From: Saururus chinensis
Lineage: Eukaryota; Streptophyta; Magnoliopsida; Piperales; Saururaceae
Direction of reading: 5' to 3'
DNA: 64,000 bases
Assembly (NCBI GenBank): GCA_035235625.1
Contig: CP141149.1
Coordinates: 35,891,753 to 35,955,752, forward strand
Positions within the stretch are counted from its first letter, which is position 1. The number at the start of each line of letters is the position of its first letter. Below are positions 1 to 13,150 of the stretch, piece after piece. The notes under the pieces were generated by a model, which was not told the origin of the DNA, did no database searches, and worked only from the letters and a program-made list of their open reading frames with translations. The position numbers and the translations under genes are program-made.

Positions 1-2822
1 CTTACGTATTCTTACAATCTCCGTCATCTACCTTATGGCCAAATCATCTTACTTAGAAGTCATCAAACTAAGCTCCTCATAGCTAAACCCAGTTATCACT
101 CTCTTACTTATACCTCACTTATTATGCTTATTTTTCACTTCATAATCTGTATGTTATGCTTATACATTTATGCACACTCTTACTGTCTCACAATCCCCCA
201 AACATAAGATCCAACCCAAACGAATCCATTCTAATCCTCGCCCATCAATCTTATATCCTCTGTCTTCCGTCATATGCTTACACATCCACAACAAATCCAT
301 ATCTAAATCCAAACCAAACACTGTCACTTCTTACTGTCCATTTCCCATACCTCTTCCCACATGCACATACACACATCCATAACATAGGCAAATAACCATC
401 ATCTATACGTATGTCTATCACACATACATATAACATACACATACTTTCATATAACTTACCAACATATTCGCTAGCCATCACTAGCACATACATACACATC
501 TATACACATAGCTTACCAATATACTTGCTAGCCATCACTAGAACATACTCAATCCACATACGAAGCTTACCAACAAACACACTAGCCATCACTAACACAT
601 ACTCAATCCACATGCGAAGCTTACCAACAAACACGCTAGCCATCACTAGCACATAATCAATCCACATACAAAACTTACAAACATACACGCTAGCCATCAC
701 TAGCACATAGTCAATCCACATTTGAAGCTTATAAACATACATGCTAGTGATCACTAGCACATACTCAATCCACATACGAAGCTTACAAACATACACGCTA
801 GCCATCACTAGGACATACAGATTCCACATACATAACTTACAAACATATGCGTTAGCCATCACTAGCACACACATACTTCAAACATACATACAGCCCGTAT
901 GCATGTCATATGCATTTAAACATGGCATAATTCATCCTCTTACATCATGCAAATGGATCATGATTTAACATCCATAGCATTCAATCATATAGTCCTAGCA
1001 CGCTGCTACTCATTCAATGCATGCTATTATGAAATTACGAGTTCAAAGCTCCCCTACCTTGTAATCATGACGTTTGATGGCGAGACACCATGGTGGCATC
1101 ATCGGCAGTGAAATTGACGGCCAAAAGCTTTGCCAAGTTGAGGGAGCTGCTGTCCCGAGGATTTTGGAAGCGCTGGAAGAAATCACGGCCAAATGGGGTG
1201 ACACAAAGCAGTGCGGAAAAATCGGTAATCCATGGCGGCACACTAGGGCAGCCGGGAGAAAGGTTGTGCCAACATAAGTGGTGGTGAGACCAGAAGTCAA
1301 GGATGTACTCACTGAAGGTCGGCCAATAGCTAAGAAGTACTTAGCAAGCTGCACGATGTCGAAATTAACTGTGGACATCACCCAACGACGACAATTTAAC
1401 GTCAACAAGGGCCCACATAAGGGCGGAGGGCATGGGGCGATGCTTGAGGATGAAGGTGTAGTGGTGGAGGACTTTGATGTCAACTCCATTCGGTGGCAGA
1501 GCCATCCGATGGTCAGGCAGCACAAATACGATGCTTAAACCCAAAAATACACATGTGGCCACATGCATATGCAGCCAAAAACTGCCACTCTAGGGGGAGA
1601 TGGGTCGGACGGTGGCAGCCCAAGGCCAACAAAGGGGCAATGGAGCTAGGGCCAGGAAGTGGTGGCCGATTGAACCGGCGACAATGCCAATTGCCACCCA
1701 CAACCAACACATTTGGTGCAGGTAGCTGTGCATCTCACATAGTATATGGCAAAGGCAAGTGGCCTATTCCTAGTGGAGGTGTAATTGGAAAAGTGGGGTT
1801 GGCCCTCGCTGTCGCCAAGCCGGGGTAGAGCCCACGATGGCCAAATGTCACATGGCTTGCCGATGGCAACGACCCAAGACGCACCCAAAGCATCTAATTG
1901 GGTGGTGCAAGACAATAGGGCGAAATGGGGTAGGAAACAACAACCCCTAAATGACACTGGGTCGAGGTAGGCTAGACGAAGTTCTATTGAAGTCCGTCTA
2001 GTAGCCAGACAACAACCGAAAACACTGGTGTCTAAAAGAAATGTCATGGACAGTGAGATGAAAATAGGAACAAAACTCGACCAAAGTACCGGTAGCTCAC
2101 AGCAGAGCAAAGAAAGCATGGCAGCAGCTCTAGCTAGCGCCTATGGGTTCCTAGCAGCCAAATAAACATAAGTCTAGTTAAGGGCAGCCGCAAACGACAT
2201 CAAAATCTCACCCCTACGGCTCAAAAACGAGAATAAGACGGAAAAAAAACCGAAGAAAAGTCTGGTACCTCGTGGATGAGTGAAGAGGCCATGACAGCGG
2301 TCATAGTCGGTACCTACGGACTCGTGGCTGTGAGGCAAAGAGGATCCCAATAAGAACCGGCAAAATCTAAGGACGAAGGAGGGAGAACGGAGCAACTGGA
2401 ATCATACTCGGGTTTTTCTAAAACTTTCTCGATGTAAAAAGTTTTCATTCGTAACTTATATTTTTTAAAACTTACTTGGGTCAAAATATCTTTTCTTCGC
2501 CAACCTAATTGGGCCTTTAATAATTAATTTCCGTCACCCTAAGTAACCAGGCCTGTAGAGGGACTTAAACAACCAATTTACGTGTCTGATTTGGGTTAAC
2601 GGGCCTTGCACGCCCTGTTCAACTTCAAATAGTCGTATCTTCCCTATTAGAACTTCGATTCATGACTTCTTGGTGTCGTTTTGAACATCTTTCTGTCTAC
2701 TTTCTATCTACATTGGTCTAAGCAAAAATGAGTAAGTTATTTTTATAAGAATATGAAGGAGTCAAACACCCTATTTTTTATGAGGTTAAATTTAAAATTT
2801 TAGAAAATTCCTAGACGTTACA
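1..2822 (-). mobile_element. Ty3/gypsy-type long LTR, cut by the window start
   Basis: The window opens inside a long LTR-like repeat. Most of it (about 1-2380) aligns by eye with about 5990-8680, the body of the complete solo LTR at 4157-8954; one shared landmark is the 'caaagctcccctacc' stretch near 1050 and 6670. The right edge is placed at 2822 because the text ends in ...cgttaca, and read on the minus strand the unit starts TGTAACGTCTAG like the LTR at 59648. No gag-pol domain is visible. The left edge and target duplication lie outside the window. Open frames inside it look random. Confidence 0.7.
471..870. repeat. 54-bp minisatellite, about 7 copies
   Basis: The core ctagccatcactag recurs with its start at 528, 582, 636, 690, 744, 798 and 852, an exact 54-bp period; a first copy at 471 is 57 bp away. 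Because 54 is divisible by three, both strands give repetitive 18-residue open frames, which are a by-product and not protein evidence. Two diverged copies of the same core appear near 6410 and 6470 in the neighbouring LTR. Confidence 0.92.
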
Positions 2823-3708
2823 CTATCTACGTCACTTAGGTCTTTTTCATACAACATCTCCCAAGACTTGTGTACAACCCTCCTCCTTGTCTAATCAAGA
2901 TTCTAGCTTAAACATATATCTAATTAACTAATTAATTTAATTACTAGTTACTTTGATAACTAATTAGAAAGAGGAATAGGTGACATTTGCCCTCCCTTCA
3001 GCTATTAGTTGGGTAATTGTATGAATAATTGCCAATTATCATTAAACTAATTCAAGTTGTTCATCGTCTTCTCTTGGATGAATGAATCTATAAATATCCT
3101 ATAGCTCTAAAGCATTCCAAAATTCAAGCTCCACCTCAACCATGGTGGATTCCCATAAGCTTATTCCCACACGAGTCCTAAGGATGGCGTTGGACACTGC
3201 TCTTGAGGGTCTCCTACTCTCTTTGGAGGACCACTTCTTCCCTCGCCAAATGATGATCTATATTGGGAGGGACTTCGCCTCCCACACGCCTCCCCCCTCC
3301 ACCCCACCCCAAACATCCCACCCGTGCCTATTAGCAAAAGCCAGACTTATTTGGCAGCCATGGAGAAGCTGGCTAAGCAAGGCCCATAATCCTTGTTCGC
3401 ATTTTGTCAAGTTAGTTCTCGCGTTTTTTCTCACCTAGCATTCTCTTTATTTTTGTGCTTTTTTCATTTCGATTTTGTGAGGACTGAAGCATGAAGGGAA
3501 CAAGTTTCACCAAAAAGACTATGGCCATCAGCTTGGAGCAAGACAACTTCTCCCTCTACTTGAAGCTCAATTATGACCAAATTGTTGTCCCCACTCAAAG
3601 GGACATGCCACACCCACCCTCCTCGTCCAATCCATGCCCATAAGTTTAGATTAATTGTATATTCAAGAGATAATAAGATTACATGGGGCATGATTTTTAA
3701 TAACATCT
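2823..3708. other. Spacer between LTR and hAT-like repeat; one weak ORF
   Basis: AT-rich spacer. A plus-strand ATG at 3142 opens 98 codons to 3438 and lies about 50 bp downstream of a TATA-like ctataaatat at 3088-3097, so a short transcript start is possible. The predicted peptide matches no family I recognise and the later part is proline/serine-rich low complexity. It may be the 5' end of a decayed transposon gene. Nothing else is supported here. Confidence 0.35.
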
Positions 3709-4859
3709 AGGGGTGTTAACGAGCCTAGTTGAGCTGAGTATTGGGCTTTTACGGCTTGAGCTCGAACTGTTGAAGCTCGACTCGAGCTCGCCTCGAAGCT
3801 CGGAATTTCAAACTCGAGCTCAGCTTGAAATGGAAATCAAAAGCTTGGCTCAAGCTCGAACTTAAGTAAGTGTATCATGAGCCTAGGCTCGAACTAAAAA
3901 AATAAAAATAATATATATACAAATCTAAATTATATAAAGTATCACAAATACTAATATGTTTTTAGTATTAAATCTTATTAAAAATACTTCAACAAGTATT
4001 ACGACTACATCTTGAACATATGATTAAAGTCACTATGAAATAAGAAAATTATGACAAATAAGTTTTAGTTACATATGCTCAAAATAGACAACATTACTAT
4101 TTTCCTCTCTTTATGTACATAAAATCACTAAAAAAGCTGCAGAAAATAAAAACTCATGTAACGCCTGAAATTTTTCATACATTTTCCTTAAAATTCAAGG
4201 AAAATTTTTGTAATATAACATCTATAAATCGGAGGAAATAAGACGAAATCAAAACCTAAGAAAATAGTTTATAATTTAAAACACTAAATATCAATTTTTC
4301 ATCTAAATATTTCCATCATACTGTCAAACATCATACGGCCAAAGCAAATATCCTCAGGCGCTACTCGAAAACACACATACAACTAAATTACCATGATCAT
4401 GGATTTTTAAACACAAATCTATCCCAGGCATTCCCGAGTACAAGTCCCATAAACAATCTACTATCTGATCCAAATTAAAAGTACAGAAGATATAAAGACT
4501 TAAATCTCATCTCACCCAATACATTAGATCGTGGCACCAAATATACTCTCATTAAGTCAAATATACCTGAATCAAAAGGGGAAATAATTCACTGCAGAAT
4601 TGAGCATCAATCTCCAAGAGCTCTCCAACACAACCTGTAAAAGCCTCCCAAACAACGGGGCTAAAAAAGTAGGGTGAGTATTTTCATACTCAGTAGGAAA
4701 ATACCCAGTAGGGGAATCCAAAATAGTGAACTCAATAGGTTCATAACTACATGCATTCATGCAACTCAAACATGAAGCAGTCAACATATTATAATCATAA
4801 ACAGATGCATATAATAATGCATAACACACCAATGAAAGCAAACTTACACAAACACACTT

Positions 4860-5170
4860 AATCAGGGTCTTACAACTTACTCATACCATCGTATACATAC
4901 TCAATACCTTACACATACTTGTACGACCTTACTCGTACAATCTTACACTCACAGCCCTTCTCATACTCATATACTTACAGTCGTGCTCAAAATCGTACAC
5001 TTACCATCTTACTCAAAAACTTACACTTACATTCTTTCTCAGAGTCATCTTACAGTCGTGCTCATACTCATACTCATACAGCTTACACGTACTTGTATGA
5101 CCTTCCTCGTACAATCCCACACTTACTGTCTTACTTAAATATACACTTACAATCGTACTCATACTATCGA
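4860..5170. repeat. Degenerate tactcataca-rich short repeats inside the LTR
   Basis: The motifs cttactcgtac, catactcatac and cttacagtcgtgctc recur irregularly for about 300 bp. This gives open but meaningless frames. It looks like a decayed minisatellite. Confidence 0.5.
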
Positions 5171-5489
5171 CCACTGAAGCTCGTTACAAATAATAAGCTC
5201 CAACGTCGAAAAGGAAAAGAATGCCACTGGGGCATCACCTTAACCTCCGGGGAGTGACTAGATGCCATGGACTTTTTTGAAGGCAAGGCACACCTATGCT
5301 CATGGGGCACAGGATCAAATAGGTTAAGAGTAGATCCACGATACTACTTACCTGAGCGTACAAATATGCACCCACACATAAGGGGTCTTATAGTGCCATA
5401 CGATTGCCCACAATTATGGCTCTTATAGTGCCAGTGCCACTCTTGGGCTGAAATCATACAGTGTCACTTGGGCGGAATCATACAATGCC

Positions 5490-5710
5490 TCTCTTGGGCA
5501 AGAAACATACAACGCTCTCAATAGAGCATCAAATGTTTGGGCTTAATACAGCACACAGACCAAATAAAAAATATACATTGCTCTCAACAGAGCATCAGAT
5601 GTCTGGGCTTCATACAACACACAGACAAAATCGGAAACATATATAGCTCTCAACAGAGCATCAGACAACCGGTGCTCTATACAGCACACAGACAACATCC
5701 CACAGGATAA
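5490..5710. repeat. 66-bp tandem repeat, 3 copies
   Basis: The core gctctcaa(t/c)agagcatca starts at 5514, 5580 and 5646, an exact 66-bp period, each followed by a cagcacacagac-type tail. It lies inside the solo LTR at 4157-8954. Confidence 0.88.
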
Positions 5711-8700
5711 ACATCATGGCAAGACATGAGAAATACTTAGCCGACTCATTATCGGCTAGCTCAAACACGGAACTTAATCCGTCGAACCCTCAGGTCTCAA
5801 ACTCACAACGCTATCATTAGCTTTCTTATAATTCAAGTTTGAATTAAGTAAATTATGGGGTACAATTATACCACACAAACTCACAGTGCTCAACTGATCA
5901 AACCGAAGCTATGCCCGATCGAAAACCTAGTTCATCAAGGCAAAAGACTTCACTTACCCGTCCAAGTCACAACATATCTCACCATACAGAAATCCTTACA
6001 TAATCATACAACCTCTGTCATCCATCTTATGGTCAAAATATCTTACTTGCATCGTCAAACTGAGCTCCTCATAACTTAATTCCTCACTTAGTATACATAC
6101 TTTTCACTTCATAATTTGTACATTATGCTTGTACAATTATGCACGCTCTTACTATCTAATAAACCTCCATAAGGCTCCAAGCCTAAATCCACTTATTTAT
6201 CGAACCCCTGACGTACGCTCCAAACCAAACCAAACCAATCTGCTCACTCCTTGCCTGTCAAGCTGACGTCAGTTGTCTTCTGTCACACGCTTATGCATCC
6301 ACGTACACATACACATACAAATCTTCACCAAACACCTTGCCACTTCTTATCGTCCATCGCCCATACCTCTGCCCACACACACAGTCCACATACGTAACTT
6401 ACTCACGATCGCTAGCCATCACTAGCATGTACATCATAAACATACGTAGCACACTAACGGATTTGCTAGCCATCACTAGCGCATACATATTTCACATACA
6501 TAAAACATGCTTACAACTCACATACATAACATATGCATCTCAACGTGGCATAATTCGTTCTCTTGCACTATGCAAACAAGTCATGATTTAATATCTAAAA
6601 CATGGAATCATACAATCCTTGCATGCTGCAACTCATTCAAAGCATACTATCATGAAATTACTGGTTCAAAGCTCCCCTACCTCGTAATCATGACGTTTGA
6701 TGGCGAGCACACGACGGTGGCGGCGTCGGTCGCAGGGTTGGTGGTCAAAACCATTGCCTAGCTGAGAGAGCTGTTGTCCCGAGGTTTAGGAAATGCTGGA
6801 AACACTCATAGCCAAATGGGGTGTCAGAAGTCAACACGGAAAAATCCACGATCCACGGTGGAACACTAGGGGCAGCCGGGAGAAAGATCGTGCCAACAAG
6901 TGGTAGGTACGACCTATGGTCCAAGCGTACACACTAAAATTCGACCGACGGTTGAAAAATTCTTAACCGGTCACAAGACGTCAAAATTGGCCGTGGGCAG
7001 CATGCAATCGCATCGATTCTGCTTTTACAAGGGCCCACATAAGGGCAGAGGGCGTGGGGTAACGTTCTAGGACAGAGGAGAGGTGGAGGACTCCGATGTC
7101 AACTCCAAATGATTGCGGAGCCATCCAACGGTCAGGCAGCACCAAAGCGGCACCAAAACCCTACCCCGCACGTGCGGCTACTTGCACACACGGCCAAAGG
7201 GAGGGGATAGAGGGCTAGGCGGTGTCGGCCCAAAGCTCATAAGGGGTTGACAGGGCTAAGGCCCTAGTGGTGGCCAATCAAAGCAGCGACATCGCCGATC
7301 ACCACCCACAACCAAAACCAATGGTGTAGGTGGTTGTGCATCTCGCACGACAAAGGACGGGGGAAAGGTTCAGGGTTGAGCAAAGGCCATGAGGCCGTCG
7401 CTAGCCAAGGCCTATGCAGGTGAATTCGTCCACCTTTGATCAAGGTAAGTCATACAAATTCTTGCCAGAGGCCATCCGGTACCGATGGCATAAAATGGGC
7501 AAGAGGCGTTAATGACCGGAAATGCCGGTGAGCGGAACTAGCTAGGGCTACAGCCAATAGGAAGGAGCTGGGGTCAGACGAGGTCAAACCGGCCCAGGTG
7601 AGGCCATCACTAAGACAAGGCTTGCCAAACATGACCCCCAGCTGTAGCAGAATGGTCCTCATTTGACCGGTTCACACTGCACACACTAGGAAATGACATA
7701 CGGGAAAGCGGCCCATTCCAGGCGGCAACTAAGATGGGGTAGATAGGGCCAACTGTCTAGGCCGGAGTGTCCATGTCGTCATCACCGGTCCAAGGCGGAG
7801 CCAAATGGCAGACGACAATTTTCGGCAGCTCATCGGAGAATCAAAATAGAGTAAGGCGGAGGCTCGGGTTTTGTGGACGAGCACATCAACCGGCAAGCAA
7901 CGGATCTCGTTCCAACGAAATGGATGGGATGAGGGCTAAACCAGGCTGGGTGGAAACATCCACCATTGTTGCCAGGCCGGAGAGAAGCAGAACAAAGGTG
8001 TGGTGGGTCAAGTCCAACGTTCGGCTACCAGTGGCAGCTAGTGAACACAAACACGACCAAAAATAGGGAAAATGAGGGACTAGCAGGGAGAACTCAGTAA
8101 GGACGGAGCGGCCATGGAGGTGGCGGAGCTGGCTGGGGCTAACCATGCGGTCGCCAGCCTATGGTTGGCCGGATGGATGCTGGGCGGAGCCATCTTCGGC
8201 AAAAGGCAACAACTTCCGACGCCAGCAGTCCCAAACAAACAAAACAAAGGGGTGTCTATACCGAGCAGTGGAAGGATGGAGGGTGAGGAGGAGGAACTGG
8301 GAATGGTGGGGTGGCCCATCACCGTCACCGGACCTAGGTGAGTTAGGCCAAGTGCAGCTGAGCCATCCAACGGTGGCTAAAGGCGGCCGGCGAGTTCCAC
8401 TGAAGGGGCGGAAAAATAGGGCAAAAGGGAATAGGAGGGTGGGGCGGCAGAGTGGAGGCCCACTAGGCTGGGAGGGGTGGCCTCCCGCTGTGGGCGGCCG
8501 TCCGGCCCTTGCCAGCTCACGGCAGCAGCGGTACAAATAAAACAAACAGAGGGGTCTAACAGGGGAGGAGGGCGGCACGGCTGTGGGGACCAAGATGGTG
8601 GCCCCCTGCTGTATCAATGCCGGGGCGGAGTTGGTGGTGATGGCCCTGCGGCCCACCGGCGGTAGCTGGGATAGAGAAAAACCGGAGAGGGGGGGTGTGC

Positions 8701-9237
8701 ACTATTCCAAAAATTTTTGGATTGGGCTCGGGCTATTTCTATTCTTTTTTTTCTTATCTTTTGCAGTCTCTTTCTCTCTCAAATTTTTGAGCCGTAAACG
8801 CACGTCCAGTGGCCTACGACTAAGCCCCACACCAGACTATATGAGTAAGAATATCATGACCAAATACGCAAAAGCGTCATATTTTTCTGCCAAAAGTGAC
8901 CAGAAAAATAGCAAAAAAATCACAGAAAATTGTAGAAAAATCGGGGACCTTACAACTCACTTAGGCATCATTATTATCTACTTCTTCGTATTTTCTTTTT
9001 TTTTGCATGCTTGTAAATCATTTATAAAAGAACTATTCTTTAACCTTAGTTTGCCTCTAAAAAATTCTAAAATATTTGTAAAAAGATATATATTTTGTAA
9101 GCTGAGGACGATCCCAATGTCATGCTTTAACTTTTAAAAAAATATTTAATCATTCTTTTGTAAACTAAGGTTGGTCCTCCTAATGTCATGCTTCTATTAA
9201 AAGTATTTTTAAGTATATAAGTATGATATTATGTTTA

Positions 9238-9338
9238 CCCTCCATCATATACTTATAGCTCCATTTCGTTTTTCAATTGAACTAATTTTAGTTCATCTTT
9301 AAAAACCAAATGGAGCTATTGATTTGGGATAGAAGAAG
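9238..9338. mobile_element. Stowaway-like MITE
   Basis: About 100 bp with a tatagctccattt/aaatggagctat inverted pair, a near-palindromic centre around ttgaactaattttagttcat, and TA on both sides (9236-9237 and 9339-9340). It is the same family as the element at 35842-35943. Confidence 0.65.
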
Positions 9339-9697
9339 TACATTAGTCTTTGTCTCCAATGCTTTTATTTTTATAAAATATATATCATATATAAAAATTA
9401 TATATTCATTACAATTTAACAAGGATATATATCATGAAAAAAATTTATATAAGTTTAGGCCCATGTACATCAGCATGAGCAAAGACATTATGGGCCATTA
9501 GATCGAGATCCGAGGGCACAAGAAGGCATAAATTAATATGCCTCCTGAGTTGTGTGTGTTGTTGGATCGTAATTTGATGCACGACATCGAGGCTCATGCA
9601 ATCGTGAGTGAAACTTAGCTCATATAAATGGGTCACATATATCATATATGATACATGGTATTGATACATATATGTGATTGTATGTCATTTTATATAT

Positions 9698-9780
9698 TTC
9701 ATTCATCCTAGATTAATAGCTCCATGTGATTTTTCAAAATGAATTAATCAAACTGAGCTACTAATCAAGAATGGAGGGAG
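9698..9780. mobile_element. Stowaway-like MITE, short
   Basis: Inverted ends ttaatagctccat and gagctactaatca, with a right terminus atggagggag followed by TA. About 85 bp. Confidence 0.6.
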
Positions 9781-9786
9781 TATGTC

Positions 9787-9789
<3 letters not shown>

Positions 9790-9854
<65 letters not shown>
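9790..9854. repeat. (AT)n microsatellite
   Basis: Uninterrupted AT dinucleotides of about 65 bp immediately right of a MITE. A shorter AT tract follows near 9892-9915. Confidence 0.95.
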
Positions 9855-9857
<3 letters not shown>

Positions 9858-11844
9858 TAAATTAACAACTATGTTTATATAAAATATGCATATATATATA
9901 TATATATATATATATTAATTTTAAAATTATATTCGAGTTCGAGTTCTAGCTTGAGTTCGAGCCGAGTAGCATCGAGTTCGAGTTTTATTCAAGCCAAGCC
10001 GAGCCGAGTTGAGCAGGGGTATGCTCGAACTCAGCTCGAGCCAATTTGAGCTCGAATCCAAACATATTATCCAAACATTAGAGAATATGCTTTGGCTTGT
10101 GTAGTTGACTAGAAGGGAAACTGAGATAAATTCATGCTACTCATTGAATTCTCTTATAATAATAGTTATCACTCGAGTATCAAAATGACATCCTATGAAG
10201 CATAATATAGACACCAATGTAGGTCACCCACAAGTAGGGGTGTTCACGAGCCAAACTGTCATGACCTAGATTTTTAAAACCCTTATTAATAAAGGACAAT
10301 CGATAAATCACGATAATTTTTTTTTAAAATTCAAATCAAATCAGCATACTAAATATCCAGGTTATAATCATTGGGGTTCGTAAATACGAATAGCAAATCA
10401 TATTATATCATAAAAGTAACCAAATATCCACAAATAAGTAAATCATCCATCTAAGTGAAACCTTTACATCTGTCTAGAAATAAAAAACTAATCATAGTTG
10501 ACTTTCACGCCATTATTAAAACCATTCAGAATGTACTGAAATAATGGAATTAAATCCTACTAGAGCTAAGTCGCCCTCAATCTGATTGTCATGTCCCGTT
10601 CCTGCTAATCCTCACCAGAAGATCCTACAAGACTAGGTCACTAAGTATACTAATACCCAGTAGGAAAGTTGAATAATATTAATGCAGAATGTTATTACAT
10701 TTTATGCAAATCTCTTAGGTTTCCACTTAAACCGATTATCAAATCAATTCTCATTATAATTTCCCATCAGTTTTCCCTTCTTAGGAAAACTAATGACCCA
10801 CATAACTTCATAGACAAACAAACACATCAAATGTCAACCTAAGTGACAAATAATATACTCACCATAGACCACCAACTAAAGATAATTCATGATGTAACCC
10901 TGGAATCCACCAGGAAGTGCCATCTCCCATCCTTACCCCTACGGACCTAACCAGAGTGGAAGGGCATGGCCCAGAACTGCATCTGAACAGAAATGGTGAG
11001 AGACGCTAACCAAGCAGGATGTCAGCGACCTTAAATACATGTACACTAAATGATCCCCAATAGATCAGTGTAAGCCCGACTCACTTAAAATTACCTCCAA
11101 TTGGGAGATGCAACTACACGGTCAAATCAAATGGCTCATCAATATAGCTTAGACTTATAGGTCAACCGTAAACCCATTAGTTTCATCAGACTGATTTTAG
11201 CCCCCTCCCCCCCCCAAAAAAAAAACATCCTTGGTTCATCAACCAAATCAGTTGTCAGGTCAAAACCCCCATTCAATTCATAAACGGGCTTTTGACCCCT
11301 CTAAGGGTAATTTAGTCTTTATCTTAATTAGGTGTCAACCCCTAATCCAAAGCCCTCTACCCTTAACAATTATTCTTTATTAATTTCTATGCATTGATTC
11401 TCCAGATGCAACTATACACATAAAATAAATTAATAAAGTATAACAACTCATAAATAATTTGGCGATATTATTATTTATGTTTAGGCTCAAAAGTCACTAA
11501 GAAGCCCAACTTAACTCTCTGGATAGGGCTCAGGCCGAAAGAATGGTTGAATTCCGATCAAATTTAAAAAATAATTCATATGTACCATACTGCACATATA
11601 TCTACTATGCATAATACGTTATATCCCTTATTACGATTCAATATACCAAACTAGCACCTCTGCACATAAGCAGTTTGGTTTAATTTAATCTAATTTACTT
11701 TAATTTTAATTTTCTTTCCATGGCCCTGAAACTCGACCCACTAAGCCCAGCCCAGTGGCCCAATTTTGGGCCGGGTCATGGGTTGATGACCTCAGGTTAG
11801 GTTGACCCAACCTAAGATCGTCTTCAACCTCTAGACACACTGTG

Positions 11845-11906
11845 TATGTGTGTGTGTGTATATATATATATATGTATATATATATATAGATATATATAGA
11901 TATATC
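11845..11906. repeat. (TG)n/(TA)n compound microsatellite
   Basis: A tgtgtgtgtgtg run followed by tatatata interrupted by ga, about 60 bp, just left of the nested LTR. Confidence 0.85.
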
Positions 11907-12639
11907 TTTTGAGAGCTCCACAAGGCTCGACAGCGGGCATCTAACAAGAACGCAGACACCACTCCTGTCACGCCCCGGCGATGCCCGATCCAAGCCGAAT
12001 CCGGTCCAAGGGCCGGTCAAGCGCCGGGGGTGACGAAGGGAAAATTTAGAAACGATCTAGCGGAAGACTTAACCCTAACCACGGGCGATTAACAAAAATA
12101 CGGAGTACGCACAATCCTTTGAGCAAGAGTAAATAAAAAGGGAAGAAAGTGTGTTGCTTATCACAAAGTAAACAACTAATCTCAAACCCACATGCTTAGT
12201 TAACTAAAGCCCACACTGGCTCAAAATAAGTCATAAGCAAACATAACTGTAAAATGTGATATAAATCCAAAACAACAAAGAACCCTACACAAAGGTTCTA
12301 AACATAAAACATAAAACCAAAGAAGATAAGTCACACAACGATCTCCACGATCACATCCAAGTCACCTCCGACCTTTCCTCAAAAAGGAGATCCTGTTCGT
12401 CTGCGTGTCGCACCACACAGCCCGAAAACAAAACACAAGAAAGAGGGGTGAGTTTAACAAACTCAGCAATGGTTTTTAATAAGACTATCATCATCGAAAA
12501 ATATGATAGCATAGCAATATAATCATTCAGATCAAAGATTTACATGGTACATCATTTCCTGATCACGCATACACATCACCTAAAACTGCATCATAGTGCA
12601 TAATCCACATAATTTCATTTTTATCATAACACCCTGCAT

Positions 12640-12895
12640 GAAATGTATCTCTAACATACATATTTTATCATGCATCACATCATAATAACCTGCATGAATG
12701 TATCTTTAACATACATATTCCATCATGCATCACATCATAATAAACATGCATTAATATATCTCTAACATACATATTCCCTCATGCATCACATCATAATCAA
12801 CCTGCATGAATGTATCTCTAACATACATATTCCATCATGCATCATATCATCACAACTTGCATAATGTATCTCTAACATACATATTCCCGCATGCA
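12640..12895. repeat. 55-bp minisatellite, 5 copies
   Basis: taacatacata starts at about 12652, 12707, 12763, 12819 and 12873 (periods 54-56), each followed by catgcatcacatcat. It is inside the nested solo LTR. Confidence 0.9.
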
Positions 12896-12983
12896 TCAAC
12901 ATTCTCATTCATCATGCATGTATAAGTGTCACACACGCACACAAGTCCAACATGCAAGTCCATACCCATAGAGAATAATCTTG

Positions 12984-13150
12984 CTCTTCAAGGCCGGAGC
13001 CCTCGAGCAAACACTTATCAAATAGACATGCTCCTCAAGGCCAACGCCTACGAGCAACTCCTGCTCCTCAAGGCCAATGCCTTCGAGCAACTCCTGCCCA
13101 TCAAGTCTAAACTCTCGGGCAACCCTGCTTGTCAAGACTAAAGTCCCAAG
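12984..13150. repeat. 33-bp tandem repeat, about 4 copies
   Basis: Units starting gctcctcaaggcc at 13030 and 13063, then more diverged units at 13096 and 13127, each ending cgagcaactcct-like. The period is 33 bp. It sits just downstream of the 55-bp array in the same LTR. Confidence 0.85.

Larger units (their letters stand above)
4157..8954 (-). mobile_element. Solo LTR, about 4.8 kb, with 5-bp TSD ACTCA
   Basis: The unit runs TGTAACGCC...GACCTTACA and is flanked by ACTCA at 4152-4156 and 8955-8959. TG...CA ends plus a 5-bp duplication are the signature of LTR-retrotransposon integration. No gag, protease, RT, RNaseH or integrase reading is visible inside, so the simplest reading is a solo LTR left after LTR-LTR recombination. 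The block agggtgagtattttcatactcagtagg near 4671, and orientation by comparison with the other LTRs, place its 5' end on the minus strand. Very long LTRs of this style are known in Tekay/Del-type gypsy elements; that assignment is inferred. Confidence 0.82.
3709..10256. mobile_element. Degenerate element rich in gagctcgag motifs, split by a solo LTR
   Basis: It begins near 3709 with aggggtgttaacgagcc and is full of gagctcgag/ctcgaactc motifs to about 3900. The same composition returns in inverted sense at about 9925-10060. The tract aggggtgttcacgagcc recurs at 10237. Ends of the type (t)aggggtgt are common on non-autonomous hAT-like elements, but I did not find matching ends or an 8-bp duplication, so the class is an inference. 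The solo LTR at 4157-8954 sits inside it. Confidence 0.35.

Noticed and set aside
471..870. Possible CRISPR-like array
   Set aside because: The whole 54-bp unit is repeated with no unique spacers, in a plant nuclear repeat; no cas genes.
500..874. Minus-strand ORF with 18-residue repeats
   Set aside because: The 54-bp minisatellite is divisible by three, so an open repeating frame is expected by chance. It lies in an LTR.
1..8954. The LTRs at 1-2822 and 4157-8954 as two ends of one retrotransposon
   Set aside because: The second has its own target duplication ACTCA on both sides, so it is an independent insertion; the 1.3 kb between them has no retrotransposon coding.
8145..9137. Overlapping ORFs of 130-184 codons at 8.1-9.1 kb
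   Set aside because: They lie in GC-rich LTR sequence, in several frames on both strands, without domain, splice partner or codon bias.
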